Below are positions 7,588 to 15,718 of a stretch of 64,000 nucleotides of DNA, one piece after another. Position 1 is the first letter of the stretch, and each line of letters opens with the position of its first letter. The notes under the pieces are model-generated. The model ran no database searches and was not told where the DNA came from. It saw only the letters and a program-made list of their open reading frames with translations. The stretch spans positions 1-64,000 of the forward strand of contig JAVBNA010000018.1 of NCBI GenBank assembly GCA_031551875.1, given 5' to 3'. This stretch comes from JAVBNA01 sp031551875 (GTDB taxonomy: Bacteria; Bacillota; Clostridia; Oscillospirales; Acutalibacteraceae). The position numbers and the translations under genes are program-made.

Positions 7588-7624
7588 TGTCGCGCACCCC
7601 TTTCTTTTGTCAGAAAATGGTTTC
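7585..7624 (-). repeat. Duplicated gpsA-tail/upstream segment (copy 2)
   Basis: This is the source copy of the 40-base segment at 7024-7063. It contains the real end of gpsA, the short intergenic spacer and the start of the first DUF2628 gene. Confidence 0.85.
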
Positions 7625-8620
7625 GTCCTCGTGCTCGCTCTTTTTGGGACGCTGCATCAGGTCGGATACTGCCTGCGCCGGGTTTTTGCCCTTGTACATC
7701 ACAAGATAGGACTGTTCGGTGATGGGCAGCTCCACGCCGTGTACCTGCCCCAGCTCATACACATGGCGGGCGGCATGATAGCCCTCCACCGTGCCGATGC
7801 GCTCCACCGCCTCCTTCGGGGGCACGCCCTCCCCCACCAGAATGCCCGCGCGGCGGTTGCGCGAGTGCATGGAAGTGCAGGTAACCACCAGGTCTCCGAT
7901 GCCCGAAAGCCCGGCAAAAGTGGTGGCTTTTCCCCCCATCGCCACGCCCAGACGCGCCATCTCGGAAAGCCCGCGGGTGATCAGCGCCGCTTTTGTATTG
8001 TCACCGAAGCACATGCCGTCGCACACGCCCGCCGACAGGGCGATCACATTCTTGACACACCCGCCCAGCTCGACACCCACGACGTCAGAATTAGTGTATA
8101 CGCGGAAGGCTTCGTTGATCAGGAGATCCTGTGCCCGCTGCGCCGCGCTAATGTCGGCGCAAGCCGCCACAAGGCTTGTGGGCATACTGCGCGACACCTC
8201 CTCCGCGTGGGAAGGGCCTGACAGGACAACCACACTTGCGCCCGGAAGCTCTTCTTCAATGACCACCGACAGACGCTTGAGTGTGGACGCCTCCAGTCCC
8301 TTGCTTGCGTTGATGATCAGCGCATGCGGCGGGATATAAGAGGCAAGCTGCGCCGCCGTCTGCCGGATGACAAAGGAGGGCACCGCCAAAATATATGCAT
8401 CGTGGCCTTTTACGTCGCACAGCTCGTCGGTCAGATGGATGCTTTCACTGACCGTAATTCCCGACAGGAGTTTTTTATGTTCATGGAAGGTGCGAAGCTG
8501 TTCAATTTCGTCGGGAAACGCTGACCACAGGGTCACGCTGTGCCCGATTCGGTCACACATCAGAGCCAGCGCGGTTCCCCAGCCTCCAGCCCCCAATATC
8601 GCAATACAAGCCATCGTCAT
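7610..8620 (-). CDS. gpsA: Glycerol-3-phosphate dehydrogenase (NAD(P)+)
   Basis: GpsA, 336 aa, reduces dihydroxyacetone phosphate to sn-glycerol 3-phosphate, the backbone of phospholipids, in the cytosol. The Rossmann motif GAGGWGTA starts at residue 10. The C-terminal domain carries the conserved SGPSHAEE, GVELGGCVKNVIALSAG (catalytic Lys) and GLSGIGDLVVTC stretches. The next gene upstream, plsY, uses the product, so the pair feeds membrane lipid synthesis. Two start codons lie two codons apart (8620 and 8614), with a weak AGAAAGAG site. The last five codons were copied downstream in the DUF2628 duplication. Confidence 0.96.
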   Translation of the reverse strand: MTMACIAILGAGGWGTALALMCDRIGHSVTLWSAFPDEIEQLRTFHEHKKLLSGITVSESIHLTDELCDVKGHDAYILAVPSFVIRQTAAQLASYIPPHALIINASKGLEASTLKRLSVVIEEELPGASVVVLSGPSHAEEVSRSMPTSLVAACADISAAQRAQDLLINEAFRVYTNSDVVGVELGGCVKNVIALSAGVCDGMCFGDNTKAALITRGLSEMARLGVAMGGKATTFAGLSGIGDLVVTCTSMHSRNRRAGILVGEGVPPKEAVERIGTVEGYHAARHVYELGQVHGVELPITEQSYLVMYKGKNPAQAVSDLMQRPKKSEHEDETIF

Positions 8621-8635
8621 GCACTCTTTCTAGTT

Positions 8636-9352
8636 CTAATCTTTGGATTTGATCTGCTTCTCTGTGCCCTTAAAAAGGCGTTTGATATTTTCATAATGCT
8701 TGATCAGTACCATCACTGTCATTAGTGCGGCGACCGTCGTCGTAATAATAACATAATTCCAGTTATAATGGACGGGATCGGGCCGGTGATCGAGAAAAAA
8801 AGTGATCAGGTAGTTGGTGATCGGATAGGCCAAGGCGCCCAAAATTGAAGCCAGTGAAACGATCCGGGTCGCAGCAAACACAATGCCGAACACCACGGCG
8901 ACCACAAGAAACACGCGCCAGTCGAGCATCGCAATCATGGCGGCCACCGTTAAAACCCCTTTTCCGCCTACGAACTTAAAGTAAATGGGATAGAGATGCC
9001 CCAGGAAGCAGGACATGCCCGCGATACAGGCACCGTACTGCATGACAACCTGCTGCCCGATGTCGGTGATATAGAAGCTGAAATGCTGAAAGATCAGCTG
9101 GCCGATCAGGATTGCAAGCACACCCTTGCCGAAATCACCGATCGTAGTTAAGATGGCCGGCACTTTCCCCACCGAGCGCAGCACATTTGTCGCGCCCGCG
9201 TTACCGCTGCCCATGGAACGAATGTCTTTTTTCCGGTAAAAGTTCGTGATGATAATGGAAAAGCTGATGCTGCCAATCAGGTAGCCGATGATCGCGGTCA
9301 CAAGAGCGGCCGTACCGTAATGCTTAAAAAATGTCACAACTGTTTCCATCAT
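8636..9352 (-). CDS. plsY: Glycerol-3-phosphate acyltransferase PlsY
   Basis: PlsY, 238 aa, is an integral membrane enzyme that transfers an acyl group from acyl phosphate to the sn-1 position of glycerol 3-phosphate. Visible family motifs are SMGSGNAGATNVLR (near 45-60), GHLYPIYFKFVGGKGV (near 115-130) and about seven hydrophobic segments. The C-terminal tail is Lys-rich and cytosolic. It lies between der and gpsA with short gaps, and an AAGGGG site precedes the ATG. It is slightly longer than the common 200-aa form, with an insertion before the final helix. Confidence 0.95.
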   Translation of the reverse strand: MMETVVTFFKHYGTAALVTAIIGYLIGSISFSIIITNFYRKKDIRSMGSGNAGATNVLRSVGKVPAILTTIGDFGKGVLAILIGQLIFQHFSFYITDIGQQVVMQYGACIAGMSCFLGHLYPIYFKFVGGKGVLTVAAMIAMLDWRVFLVVAVVFGIVFAATRIVSLASILGALAYPITNYLITFFLDHRPDPVHYNWNYVIITTTVAALMTVMVLIKHYENIKRLFKGTEKQIKSKD

Positions 9353-9364
9353 AATGGGTTCCCC

Positions 9365-10693
9365 TTACTTTGTTTTGTCGCCCCGCTCGCGGATAATGAA
9401 CCGTACCGGTGTACCCTCCAGCCCGAAGACCTCGCGTATGCGGTTTTCCAGGTATCGCTGATAGGAAAAATGGAACAAATCCGCCCGGTTGACAAAGCAC
9501 ACAAACGTGGGCGGCCGGGTGGATGCCTGTGTCATGTAATAGATTTTGAGACGCTTACCCTTGTCGGAGGGCGGTTGTACTCGCGCGGTGGCATCGCCCA
9601 GAATCTCATTGAGCACGCCTGTGGGGATACGCATTGCGTTTTGATCGGCAACGTGCTTGATCAGCGCAAACAGCCGATCCACGCGCTGCCCGGTTTTCGC
9701 CGAAATGAAGATGAAGGGCACGTAGGACATAAACGCAAAATCCTTCTCGAGGCTTTTGCGATACCGCGCCATGGTGTGGCCGTCTTTGTCCACCGCGTCC
9801 CATTTGTTGACCGAGATGATACAGCCCTTGCCGCTTTCCAGCGCAAGCCCCGCCACTTTTGAATCCTGCTCGGTAAAGCCCTCCACGCCATCGATCATGA
9901 TCACGCACACCTGCGCGCGATCAATCGCCATTTTGGCGCGCAGAACGCTGTATTTCTCAATCTGGTCGTCCACTTTGCTCTTGCGGCGCAGGCCTGCCGT
10001 ATCGATAAAAACAAAGCTGCCCTGCTCGTTTTCCACCGGCGTGTCGATCGCGTCGCGGGTGGTGCCCGCGATGTCGGACACAATCAGCCGGTCGTCCCCG
10101 ATGATCCGGTTGATGAGCGACGATTTGCCCGCGTTGGGCTTGCCGATCACCGCGACCGCAATGGTCTCGGGCTCATCCTCGTCCTCATCCTCTTCAGGCA
10201 GATGGCGAACCACCTCTTCGAGCAGGTCACCCGTGCCGTGCCCGTGCACAGCCGAAACCGGGAAGGGATCTCCCAGACCCAGGTTGTAAAACTCATAGAA
10301 ATCGGCCGGCGGATCTCCCACGCGGTCGCTTTTGTTCACACACACAATGATCGGCTTGCCGCTCTTTTGCAGCATGGCCGCAACGTCCTGATCGGTGGCG
10401 ACCAGACCGCTTTTCAGATCGGTCACAAGAAGGATTACGTGAGCCGAATCAATGGCAAACTGTGCCTGACGGCGCATCTGGGACAACAGCACATCGTCCG
10501 ACTGCGGCTCAATGCCGCCCGTGTCAATCAGCGTAAAGCGGCGATTCTGCCATTCACACTCAGCGTAGATGCGGTCACGCGTCACGCCGGGCGTATCGTC
10601 CACGATCGAAAGCCGCTTCCCGATCAGTTTATTAAAAAGGGTGGACTTGCCCACATTGGGACGCCCCACCACAGCCACTACCGGCTTTGCCAT
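9365..10693 (-). CDS. der: Ribosome biogenesis GTPase Der (EngA)
   Basis: Der, 442 aa, has two GTPase domains and acts in late 50S subunit assembly. The first P-loop is GRPNVGKS (10-17) with DTGG near 57-60 and NKSD near 120. The second is GKPNAGKS (184-191) with DTAG and NKWD. An acidic linker (EEDEDEDE) joins the domains, and the KH-like C-terminal domain ends the protein. The first 16 bases overlap the end of the upstream DUF512 gene, indicating translational coupling. A der-plsY-gpsA order is common in Firmicutes. Confidence 0.97.
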   Translation of the reverse strand: MAKPVVAVVGRPNVGKSTLFNKLIGKRLSIVDDTPGVTRDRIYAECEWQNRRFTLIDTGGIEPQSDDVLLSQMRRQAQFAIDSAHVILLVTDLKSGLVATDQDVAAMLQKSGKPIIVCVNKSDRVGDPPADFYEFYNLGLGDPFPVSAVHGHGTGDLLEEVVRHLPEEDEDEDEPETIAVAVIGKPNAGKSSLINRIIGDDRLIVSDIAGTTRDAIDTPVENEQGSFVFIDTAGLRRKSKVDDQIEKYSVLRAKMAIDRAQVCVIMIDGVEGFTEQDSKVAGLALESGKGCIISVNKWDAVDKDGHTMARYRKSLEKDFAFMSYVPFIFISAKTGQRVDRLFALIKHVADQNAMRIPTGVLNEILGDATARVQPPSDKGKRLKIYYMTQASTRPPTFVCFVNRADLFHFSYQRYLENRIREVFGLEGTPVRFIIRERGDKTK

Positions 10694-11997
10694 TTTCTCA
10701 CTCCTAACACCGCGTCCAATAAAGATTGTCCGTCGTTCTCCACGGCGCGCACCGGGACATGAAGCGCATCGGACAGTTCCTGTACGGTCATGTCGTCCAG
10801 AAACACCGCTTCACCCTGCCGCAGCATGACTGCCGGGATTAACAGCTCGTCACCCAGCTCCAAACCCCGAAGCTGTTCCAGCAGGTCGCGGCCGGTCAAC
10901 AGTCCCGCCACATTGATGGAACGCCCAAAAAAATTGTTCTCAACCGGGCAAACGGTATACCTTAGATTATGCCATTTTTTTACTGCCCCGTCAAGCATTC
11001 CCTGTAAAAATGGGGCGGCGGACACGCCGGTCGCCAGCGTCACCCGCCGGGGCGTGTCGGGATGCTCGGTGACCTCCATCGCGCCCTTGAACTCATCGCA
11101 CAGCAGCGCCACCATCCCCACACCATTCTCCAGCTGGGGAAAATCCTCATAATATTCGGCGTCGGGCAGCGCCCGGCCCGCCCCAATATAGAGCTCATCG
11201 GCGCAAAAGGCAAGCCTGCGGCCGGTCTGCTCCCGATGCCGTTCCGCAAAAGCCTCCACAGTGTCGAGCACCGCGCACGCGCCTCCCTGCGTAAAGGGCT
11301 TCAGGGGATACAGCCCGGTTCGGTGGCCGGTCAGACCCACCGGCACCACGGCGATGCTCTGCACGCCGGGCAGCGCCGAGAGATCGGAAAGACTGCGCTC
11401 AAGCTCCGCCCCGTCGTTGAGTCCGGGACAAAGCACAAGCTGGCAGTTCATGTGTATCCCGCTGTCGGAAAAGCGCTTCATATAGGAGAGCGCCTCTCCT
11501 GCGCGGGGGTTCGCCATCATGCGCGCGCGAAGCTCGGGATTTGTGGTATGCACAGATATGTTGACCGGGCTGATCTTCATCAAGAGAATGCGTTCGACCT
11601 CACGGTCGTCGAGGTTTGTGAGCGTAATATAATTGCCGAACAAAAAGCTCAGCCGGGCGTCGTCGTCTTTAAAATAAAGGCTCTCTCGCATGCCCTTCGG
11701 CAACTGGTCGATGAAACAAAATACGCATTTATTTTTACACGCACGCTGCGTGTCCATCAGGTAGGTTTCAAACTCAAGTCCGAGGGACGCATACCGTGAT
11801 TTCTGCACCTGCACCTCCCGGCACACCCCCGATTCGTCCCGCAGCCTGAGCGCAAGCACGCGCTCGGTCTCATAGAAGCGAAAGTCGAGGATGTCGGTGA
11901 CCTCATGACCGTTCATCGTGAGAAGGGTCTCCCCCGCACCGATGCCCGCGCGCTGCGCCAGACTGTTTTCGGAAACGGCCTTTATTTTCACGGCCAT
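10678..11997 (-). CDS. DUF512 protein: PDZ-like domain plus radical SAM-type core
   Basis: A 439-aa DUF512 family protein. Residues 1-60 resemble a PDZ domain (AQRAGIGAGETLLTMNG). A CX3CX2C cluster motif follows at Cys87, Cys91 and Cys94, typical of radical SAM 4Fe-4S binding, and the DUF512 region fills the C-terminal half. The biochemical role is not established; the family is regularly found beside der in Clostridia, as here. The start has AAAGGGGTG upstream. The 16-bp overlap with der suggests linked expression. By family resemblance it is probably an Fe-S enzyme or ribosome-associated factor, but that is inference. Confidence 0.9.
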   Translation of the reverse strand: MAVKIKAVSENSLAQRAGIGAGETLLTMNGHEVTDILDFRFYETERVLALRLRDESGVCREVQVQKSRYASLGLEFETYLMDTQRACKNKCVFCFIDQLPKGMRESLYFKDDDARLSFLFGNYITLTNLDDREVERILLMKISPVNISVHTTNPELRARMMANPRAGEALSYMKRFSDSGIHMNCQLVLCPGLNDGAELERSLSDLSALPGVQSIAVVPVGLTGHRTGLYPLKPFTQGGACAVLDTVEAFAERHREQTGRRLAFCADELYIGAGRALPDAEYYEDFPQLENGVGMVALLCDEFKGAMEVTEHPDTPRRVTLATGVSAAPFLQGMLDGAVKKWHNLRYTVCPVENNFFGRSINVAGLLTGRDLLEQLRGLELGDELLIPAVMLRQGEAVFLDDMTVQELSDALHVPVRAVENDGQSLLDAVLGVRKWQSR

Positions 11998-12019
11998 GAT
12001 TTTTCACCCCTTTCGTTGC

Positions 12020-12049
12020 AAAAAAATAAAGGAGGAAATACTCCTCCCC
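12020..12049 (-). terminator. Terminator of yceD-rpmF
   Basis: On the minus strand, GGAGGA pairs with TCCTCC around a short loop and is followed by TTTATTTTTTT. It lies between the rpmF stop and the DUF512 start. Confidence 0.7.
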
Positions 12050-12074
12050 TACCTTTTCGTTGTATGGGCGTACG

Positions 12075-12257
12075 TTACGCTTCCTTTTGAATGACTTCTC
12101 TGCCCTTGTAGAAGCCGCAGTTTCCGCAAACTCTATGCGGGGTCTTAAACTCGCCGCACTGCGGGCATTTCACCAGCGCAGGAGCAGAAATTTTCCACAC
12201 ATTGGAGCGTCTTTTATCTCTACGAGCCGTAGAATGCTTTCTCTTTGGTACCGCCAT
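12075..12257 (-). CDS. rpmF: 50S ribosomal protein L32
   Basis: L32, 60 aa, is a small protein of the large ribosomal subunit. It starts MAVPKRKHSTARRDKRRS and carries a four-cysteine zinc ribbon (CPQC...CGNC) in its C-terminal half, the C+ form that needs zinc. AAGGAGG precedes the ATG. It is the second gene of the yceD-rpmF pair, a classic bacterial arrangement, and is followed by an intrinsic terminator. Confidence 0.97.
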   Translation of the reverse strand: MAVPKRKHSTARRDKRRSNVWKISAPALVKCPQCGEFKTPHRVCGNCGFYKGREVIQKEA

Positions 12258-12279
12258 CGTCAGCACCTCCTTAGAAGTA

Positions 12280-12783
12280 TTAGTCGAGCAGCTGTCTCAG
12301 TGATTCCAATCGAGGATCCACATTACCCTGCTTGCATGTACACATGCCCTCATTGAGGTTTTTCCCGCAAGACGGGCAAAGTCCCTCGCAATCGGGCTTA
12401 CACAGAAATTTTGTAGGCAACTCCAATAGGATGTCAATCATTGCGACTTCATCCAGATCAAGCAACTCGTCTTCCACAAGGAGGTAGCCCTCCTCGTCGT
12501 CCCCGCTCAGCTCGGTCGCCAGAAGGTGGTGAAAGGAAAAAAGGCAGTCCTCTTTACATTCCTCGGCGCATCGAAAGCACTGGGTACAGTACACAAACTG
12601 CGCCTCATAGCGAAGCGAAATGATCCCCGACTGGTTGACCACGTCTCCCCTCAGGGAAACCGGCGCATAAAAGGGATGCTGCCCGTCCATGTCCACGCGG
12701 GACATGTCAAGCTCATACGCAAAGGCCAGTTTGCTTTGAAGACCGCTGAAAATACGCTTGAGGTTCAGTACCATACCATTCAC
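12280..12783 (-). CDS. YceD family protein (DUF177)
   Basis: A 167-aa YceD/DUF177 protein. The family is linked to 23S rRNA accumulation and is nearly always encoded directly upstream of rpmF, as here. The clustered cysteines (CTQCFRCAEEC in the middle, CKPDCEGLCPSCG and CTC near the end) are the Firmicutes pattern and suggest metal binding. Two ATGs lie three codons apart; the first follows a short AGGTGA site. A strong promoter lies directly upstream, giving a short leader. Confidence 0.92.
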   Translation of the reverse strand: MNGMVLNLKRIFSGLQSKLAFAYELDMSRVDMDGQHPFYAPVSLRGDVVNQSGIISLRYEAQFVYCTQCFRCAEECKEDCLFSFHHLLATELSGDDEEGYLLVEDELLDLDEVAMIDILLELPTKFLCKPDCEGLCPSCGKNLNEGMCTCKQGNVDPRLESLRQLLD

Positions 12784-12798
12784 CTACATTGCCAAAAT

Positions 12799-12828
12799 AT
12801 TATAGTATACATCGCACTGCTTTGTCAA
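12799..12828 (-). promoter_or_regulatory. yceD-rpmF promoter
   Basis: Minus strand TTGACA (12828-12823), 18-base spacer, TATAAT (12804-12799). The start point would fall close to the yceD ATG, leaving a very short leader. Confidence 0.75.
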
Positions 12829-12847
12829 TAGAAAAGTGAGAAATTGG

Positions 12848-13669
12848 TTACGCGGGATTTTCCTGGAGCGCGGACTCCTCTTCCTTCTTTTCCGTTTGCT
12901 CCGCGCGGCGGCGGGCATCCTCCTCGGCAACTTCCGCTGACACCTCACGCAGGAGGATAAGCGGCGTCAGCTCGTCCGCCTGTCCGGCGGGGTTGTCCCG
13001 GATGATCTCGTGCAGGTGCTCCCAGTCCATGCTCAGCTTGTCGCACCGGCCGAAAATGTCGGCCGCCAGATCGTTGGCGTCCACAATCATGCACACGATC
13101 CCAAACCTGTCGCAGATTTCATTGCACACCTTGTCAGGCTCGCGGGGGTTTAAGAGGGCGGTGGTTTTATAGACCTCAAAGGACGAATAGGGATAGAAGC
13201 CGTCAATGCCGGCGATGCCGTGTCCCGCGATCTCAAAGAATACGCCTTTTTTGCCAAACAGCTTGGTCACCGCCGAGCAGACCGTCGCCCAAAGGATGCG
13301 CGGCAAGCCGGCGAGGTTGATGGCCAGCTGCATCTTGTGGGGCTGATGCAGACCGAGGCCGTGACTGCCGTAAGAAGCGAAGCGGGCGAGCAGCTTGGCC
13401 CAGAAGCCGGGCTTCACATCCTGCATCTCCACCACGTTGTTCTGGCACATGGCGATGATCTTCTCTGAAATGGAGAGGATATCCCCCTCCTGCCAGAGCG
13501 GCACAACATACTTTTCCATGATGTCAAAATAAGACTCGCCGCGCTCCACAAAATGGGTCTGCACCGCGAGGCGCTGATAATATTTGCCGTCTACCGTCAC
13601 AACGCCGCGGTCATAGTAGACCACGCCGTCCTTGGTTCTTTTGTCCTCTTCCAGGTTTCTGTAAAACAC
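12848..13669 (-). CDS. CofE-like protein (coenzyme F420 gamma-glutamyl ligase family)
   Basis: About 273 aa, resembling the CofE/F420-0:gamma-glutamyl ligase fold. Marks are GDILSISEKIIAMCQNNVV near residues 60-80, an internal HGIAGIDGFYPYSS region, and NEICDRFGIVCMIVDANDL in the second half. True CofE adds glutamates to F420-0, but nothing else in this window belongs to F420 synthesis and Clostridia generally lack F420. The substrate is therefore unknown. The C-terminus is a highly charged Glu/Arg/Lys tail. I chose the GTG at 13669 because GGAGG lies 10 bases upstream; another in-frame GTG at 13699 has no site. It is followed closely by the yceD promoter with no obvious terminator. Confidence 0.72.
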   Translation of the reverse strand: MFYRNLEEDKRTKDGVVYYDRGVVTVDGKYYQRLAVQTHFVERGESYFDIMEKYVVPLWQEGDILSISEKIIAMCQNNVVEMQDVKPGFWAKLLARFASYGSHGLGLHQPHKMQLAINLAGLPRILWATVCSAVTKLFGKKGVFFEIAGHGIAGIDGFYPYSSFEVYKTTALLNPREPDKVCNEICDRFGIVCMIVDANDLAADIFGRCDKLSMDWEHLHEIIRDNPAGQADELTPLILLREVSAEVAEEDARRRAEQTEKKEEESALQENPA

Positions 13670-13703
13670 GTTTCCACTTCCTCCGACTTTTCTACTCACA
13701 AGA

Positions 13704-13739
13704 TGGCATAAAGAACCCCGAGGGGAGTTCTTTATGCCA
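13704..13739. terminator. Bidirectional terminator-like hairpin
   Basis: A long stem GGCATAAAGAAC...CCCC / GGGG...TTCTTTATGCC with one bulged base sits between the P-loop gene and the CofE-like gene. The AT-rich lower stem can supply the U-rich end. It probably ends the P-loop transcript. Confidence 0.55.
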
Positions 13740-13760
13740 TTATGTTCTCAATTTCAACTG

Positions 13761-14177
13761 TTAGATTTTCACCGAAACCGCATTGATGCTTTCAGGCAGA
13801 TCGCTCTCGTCGGCGGAAACCGAAAGAACAATCTTTGTATTGGTGTGGCTGCTGAGCTTATCAAGCTTCTGGATAAACTCGCCCAGCGCATCGAAGTCTG
13901 TCCCGCCAATCTTAAGGGTGGAATCGATCAGTATGTCGGTCACGTCATAGTTACAGGCGCACACGCCGCACACAAAGCCGAAGAACGCGTCAAACCCACG
14001 GATCGCATATTCGTCAAAGTCCATGAGGCGCGCTTTGTGGTTGACGTCATAGGTCAGCTTGGTGCCTTTCTCCATCACGACGACGACGCCCTTTGAGGTC
14101 TCAACTGCGTCATTGGCCATCTGAATCAGCTTTTTGGTCTTGCCGGAGCCTTTTCTACCAAGGATCAGAGTTATCAT
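13761..14177 (-). CDS. Small P-loop NTPase of unknown function
   Basis: A 138-aa protein with an N-terminal Walker A motif GRKGSGKT (residues 7-14) right after a hydrophobic strand, MITLIL. A VVVVM strand follows, and a Walker-B-like VTDILIDST lies near residue 85. A final strand KIVLSVSAD precedes a short acidic end. The compact layout recalls thymidine-kinase-like or AAA-type minimal domains without accessory parts. The start at 14177 has GGGAGG upstream. It is followed by a hairpin and the CofE-like gene. I do not recognise a characterised family; some databases label such proteins ATP-binding or PilT-like. Confidence 0.75.
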   Translation of the reverse strand: MITLILGRKGSGKTKKLIQMANDAVETSKGVVVVMEKGTKLTYDVNHKARLMDFDEYAIRGFDAFFGFVCGVCACNYDVTDILIDSTLKIGGTDFDALGEFIQKLDKLSSHTNTKIVLSVSADESDLPESINAVSVKI

Positions 14178-14258
14178 TTCAATTCCTCCCAGAGTTTTAT
14201 TGTTTCCGCCTGGGCGCGATCCATGCAAAAGGGCCGCGCCCAAAGCGGGGAATTCACT

Positions 14259-15599
14259 TTACTTGCCGAGCTTTTCCTCGAGCGCGGCCTTTTCGGCCTC
14301 AAAGCCGGGCTTGCCCAGCAGCGCAAACATGTTTTTCTTGTAGCTCTCCACACCCGGCTGATCAAAGGGGTTGACGCCGAGCAGGTAACCCGAAATCGCG
14401 CATGCTTTTTCAAAGAAGTAAATCAGGTAGCCGAGCTCCTTTTCACTGGTCTCGGGCACGGTCAGCACCAGATTGGGCGCGCCGCCGTCGGTGTGCGCCA
14501 GTACGGTGCCCTCAAAGGCCTTCTGATTGACAAAGGACATGGGCTTGCCTGTCAGGAAGTTGAGGCCGTCCACGTTTTCGGGATCTTCCTCAATCACGAT
14601 GTCCTTGCCGGTGTTTTCAATCATGACCACCGTCTCAAAGAGCATCCGGCGGCCGTCCTGGACATACTGACCCATGGAGTGCAGATCGGTCGAGAAAACG
14701 ACCGACGCCGGAAACAGGCCCTTCTGATCCTTGCCCTCGCTTTCGCCGTAGAGTTGTTTCCACCACTCGGCCATCAGCTGGAAGCAGGGCTCATAGCTGA
14801 CCAGGAGCTCCACAGTCTTGCCCTTCCGATAGAGCGCGTTGCGCGCCGCAACGTATTGGTAGCAGGCGTTGTCCTTGAGTGACTTTGCGGAAAAGTCCTC
14901 GCGCGCCTGCGCCGCGCCCGCCATCAGCGCCCCGATGTCGGCGCCCGACACGGCGATGGGCAGCAGACCCACGGCGGTCAGCACGGAAAATCGTCCGCCC
15001 ACGTCATCGGGCACAACAAAGGTTTCATAGCCCTCACGATCAGCCAGCTGCTTTAAGCTGCCGCGCGCCTTGTCGGTTGTGCAGTAAATGCGCTTTCTGG
15101 CCTCTTCCTTGCCGTACTTTTTCTCCAAAAGCGTTCTGAACACCCGGAAAGCGATCGCTGGCTCGGTCGTGGTGCCCGACTTGGAAATCATGTTGACCGA
15201 CACATCGCGCCCCTCACACAGGGTGAGCAGCTCAGACAGCGCCGCGCCGCTGATGCTGTTTCCGGCGTAATAGATGTCCGGGGTGTCCTTTTTCAGGTTG
15301 TTATACAGCGGGGACTTCAGAAACTCAATCGCGGCGCGGGCGCCCAGATAGGATCCGCCGATGCCGATCACGATAAAGATATCGGTGTCGCTCTTGATTT
15401 TCTCCGCCGCCGCCTGAATGCGGGCGAATTCCTCTTTGTCATAGTTGACGGGCAAATCCACCCACCCGATAAAATCATTGCCAAGGCCTGTTCCGCTGTG
15501 CAGGGCGTCGTGCGCCCACGCGATTTGCGGCTCGAGCGCCTCCAGTTCATGCTCGCCGACAAAGCCTTTCAAATGGCGGCTGTTTAGTGTTACGGCCAT
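14259..15599 (-). CDS. pgi: Glucose-6-phosphate isomerase
   Basis: Pgi, 446 aa, interconverts glucose 6-phosphate and fructose 6-phosphate in glycolysis. It is the compact bacterial form of about 450 aa. Motifs: VIGIGGSYLGARA near residues 75-90, SKSGTTTEPAIAFR near 140, and DVGGRFSVLTAVGLLP near 200. The C-terminal DQPGVESYKKN stretch carries the catalytic lysine region. The start at 15599 has GGAGGGAG upstream; an in-frame ATG six codons earlier lacks spacing. A clear promoter lies 35 bases upstream. Confidence 0.97.
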   Translation of the reverse strand: MAVTLNSRHLKGFVGEHELEALEPQIAWAHDALHSGTGLGNDFIGWVDLPVNYDKEEFARIQAAAEKIKSDTDIFIVIGIGGSYLGARAAIEFLKSPLYNNLKKDTPDIYYAGNSISGAALSELLTLCEGRDVSVNMISKSGTTTEPAIAFRVFRTLLEKKYGKEEARKRIYCTTDKARGSLKQLADREGYETFVVPDDVGGRFSVLTAVGLLPIAVSGADIGALMAGAAQAREDFSAKSLKDNACYQYVAARNALYRKGKTVELLVSYEPCFQLMAEWWKQLYGESEGKDQKGLFPASVVFSTDLHSMGQYVQDGRRMLFETVVMIENTGKDIVIEEDPENVDGLNFLTGKPMSFVNQKAFEGTVLAHTDGGAPNLVLTVPETSEKELGYLIYFFEKACAISGYLLGVNPFDQPGVESYKKNMFALLGKPGFEAEKAALEEKLGK

Positions 15600-15632
15600 C
15601 CATTCCACTCCCTCCAATTATTTACTGCTTTC

Positions 15633-15661
15633 ATTTTACATGATTCCCCGTATATTTGCAA
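15633..15661 (-). promoter_or_regulatory. pgi promoter
   Basis: Minus strand TTGCAA (15661-15656), 17-base spacer, TAAAAT (15638-15633), a short distance upstream of pgi. Confidence 0.65.
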
Positions 15662-15718
15662 GCAATGCAGCAATTTTTATCGGAAATTAAACGTTTGTAC
15701 ATAAACGCATTTCATACG

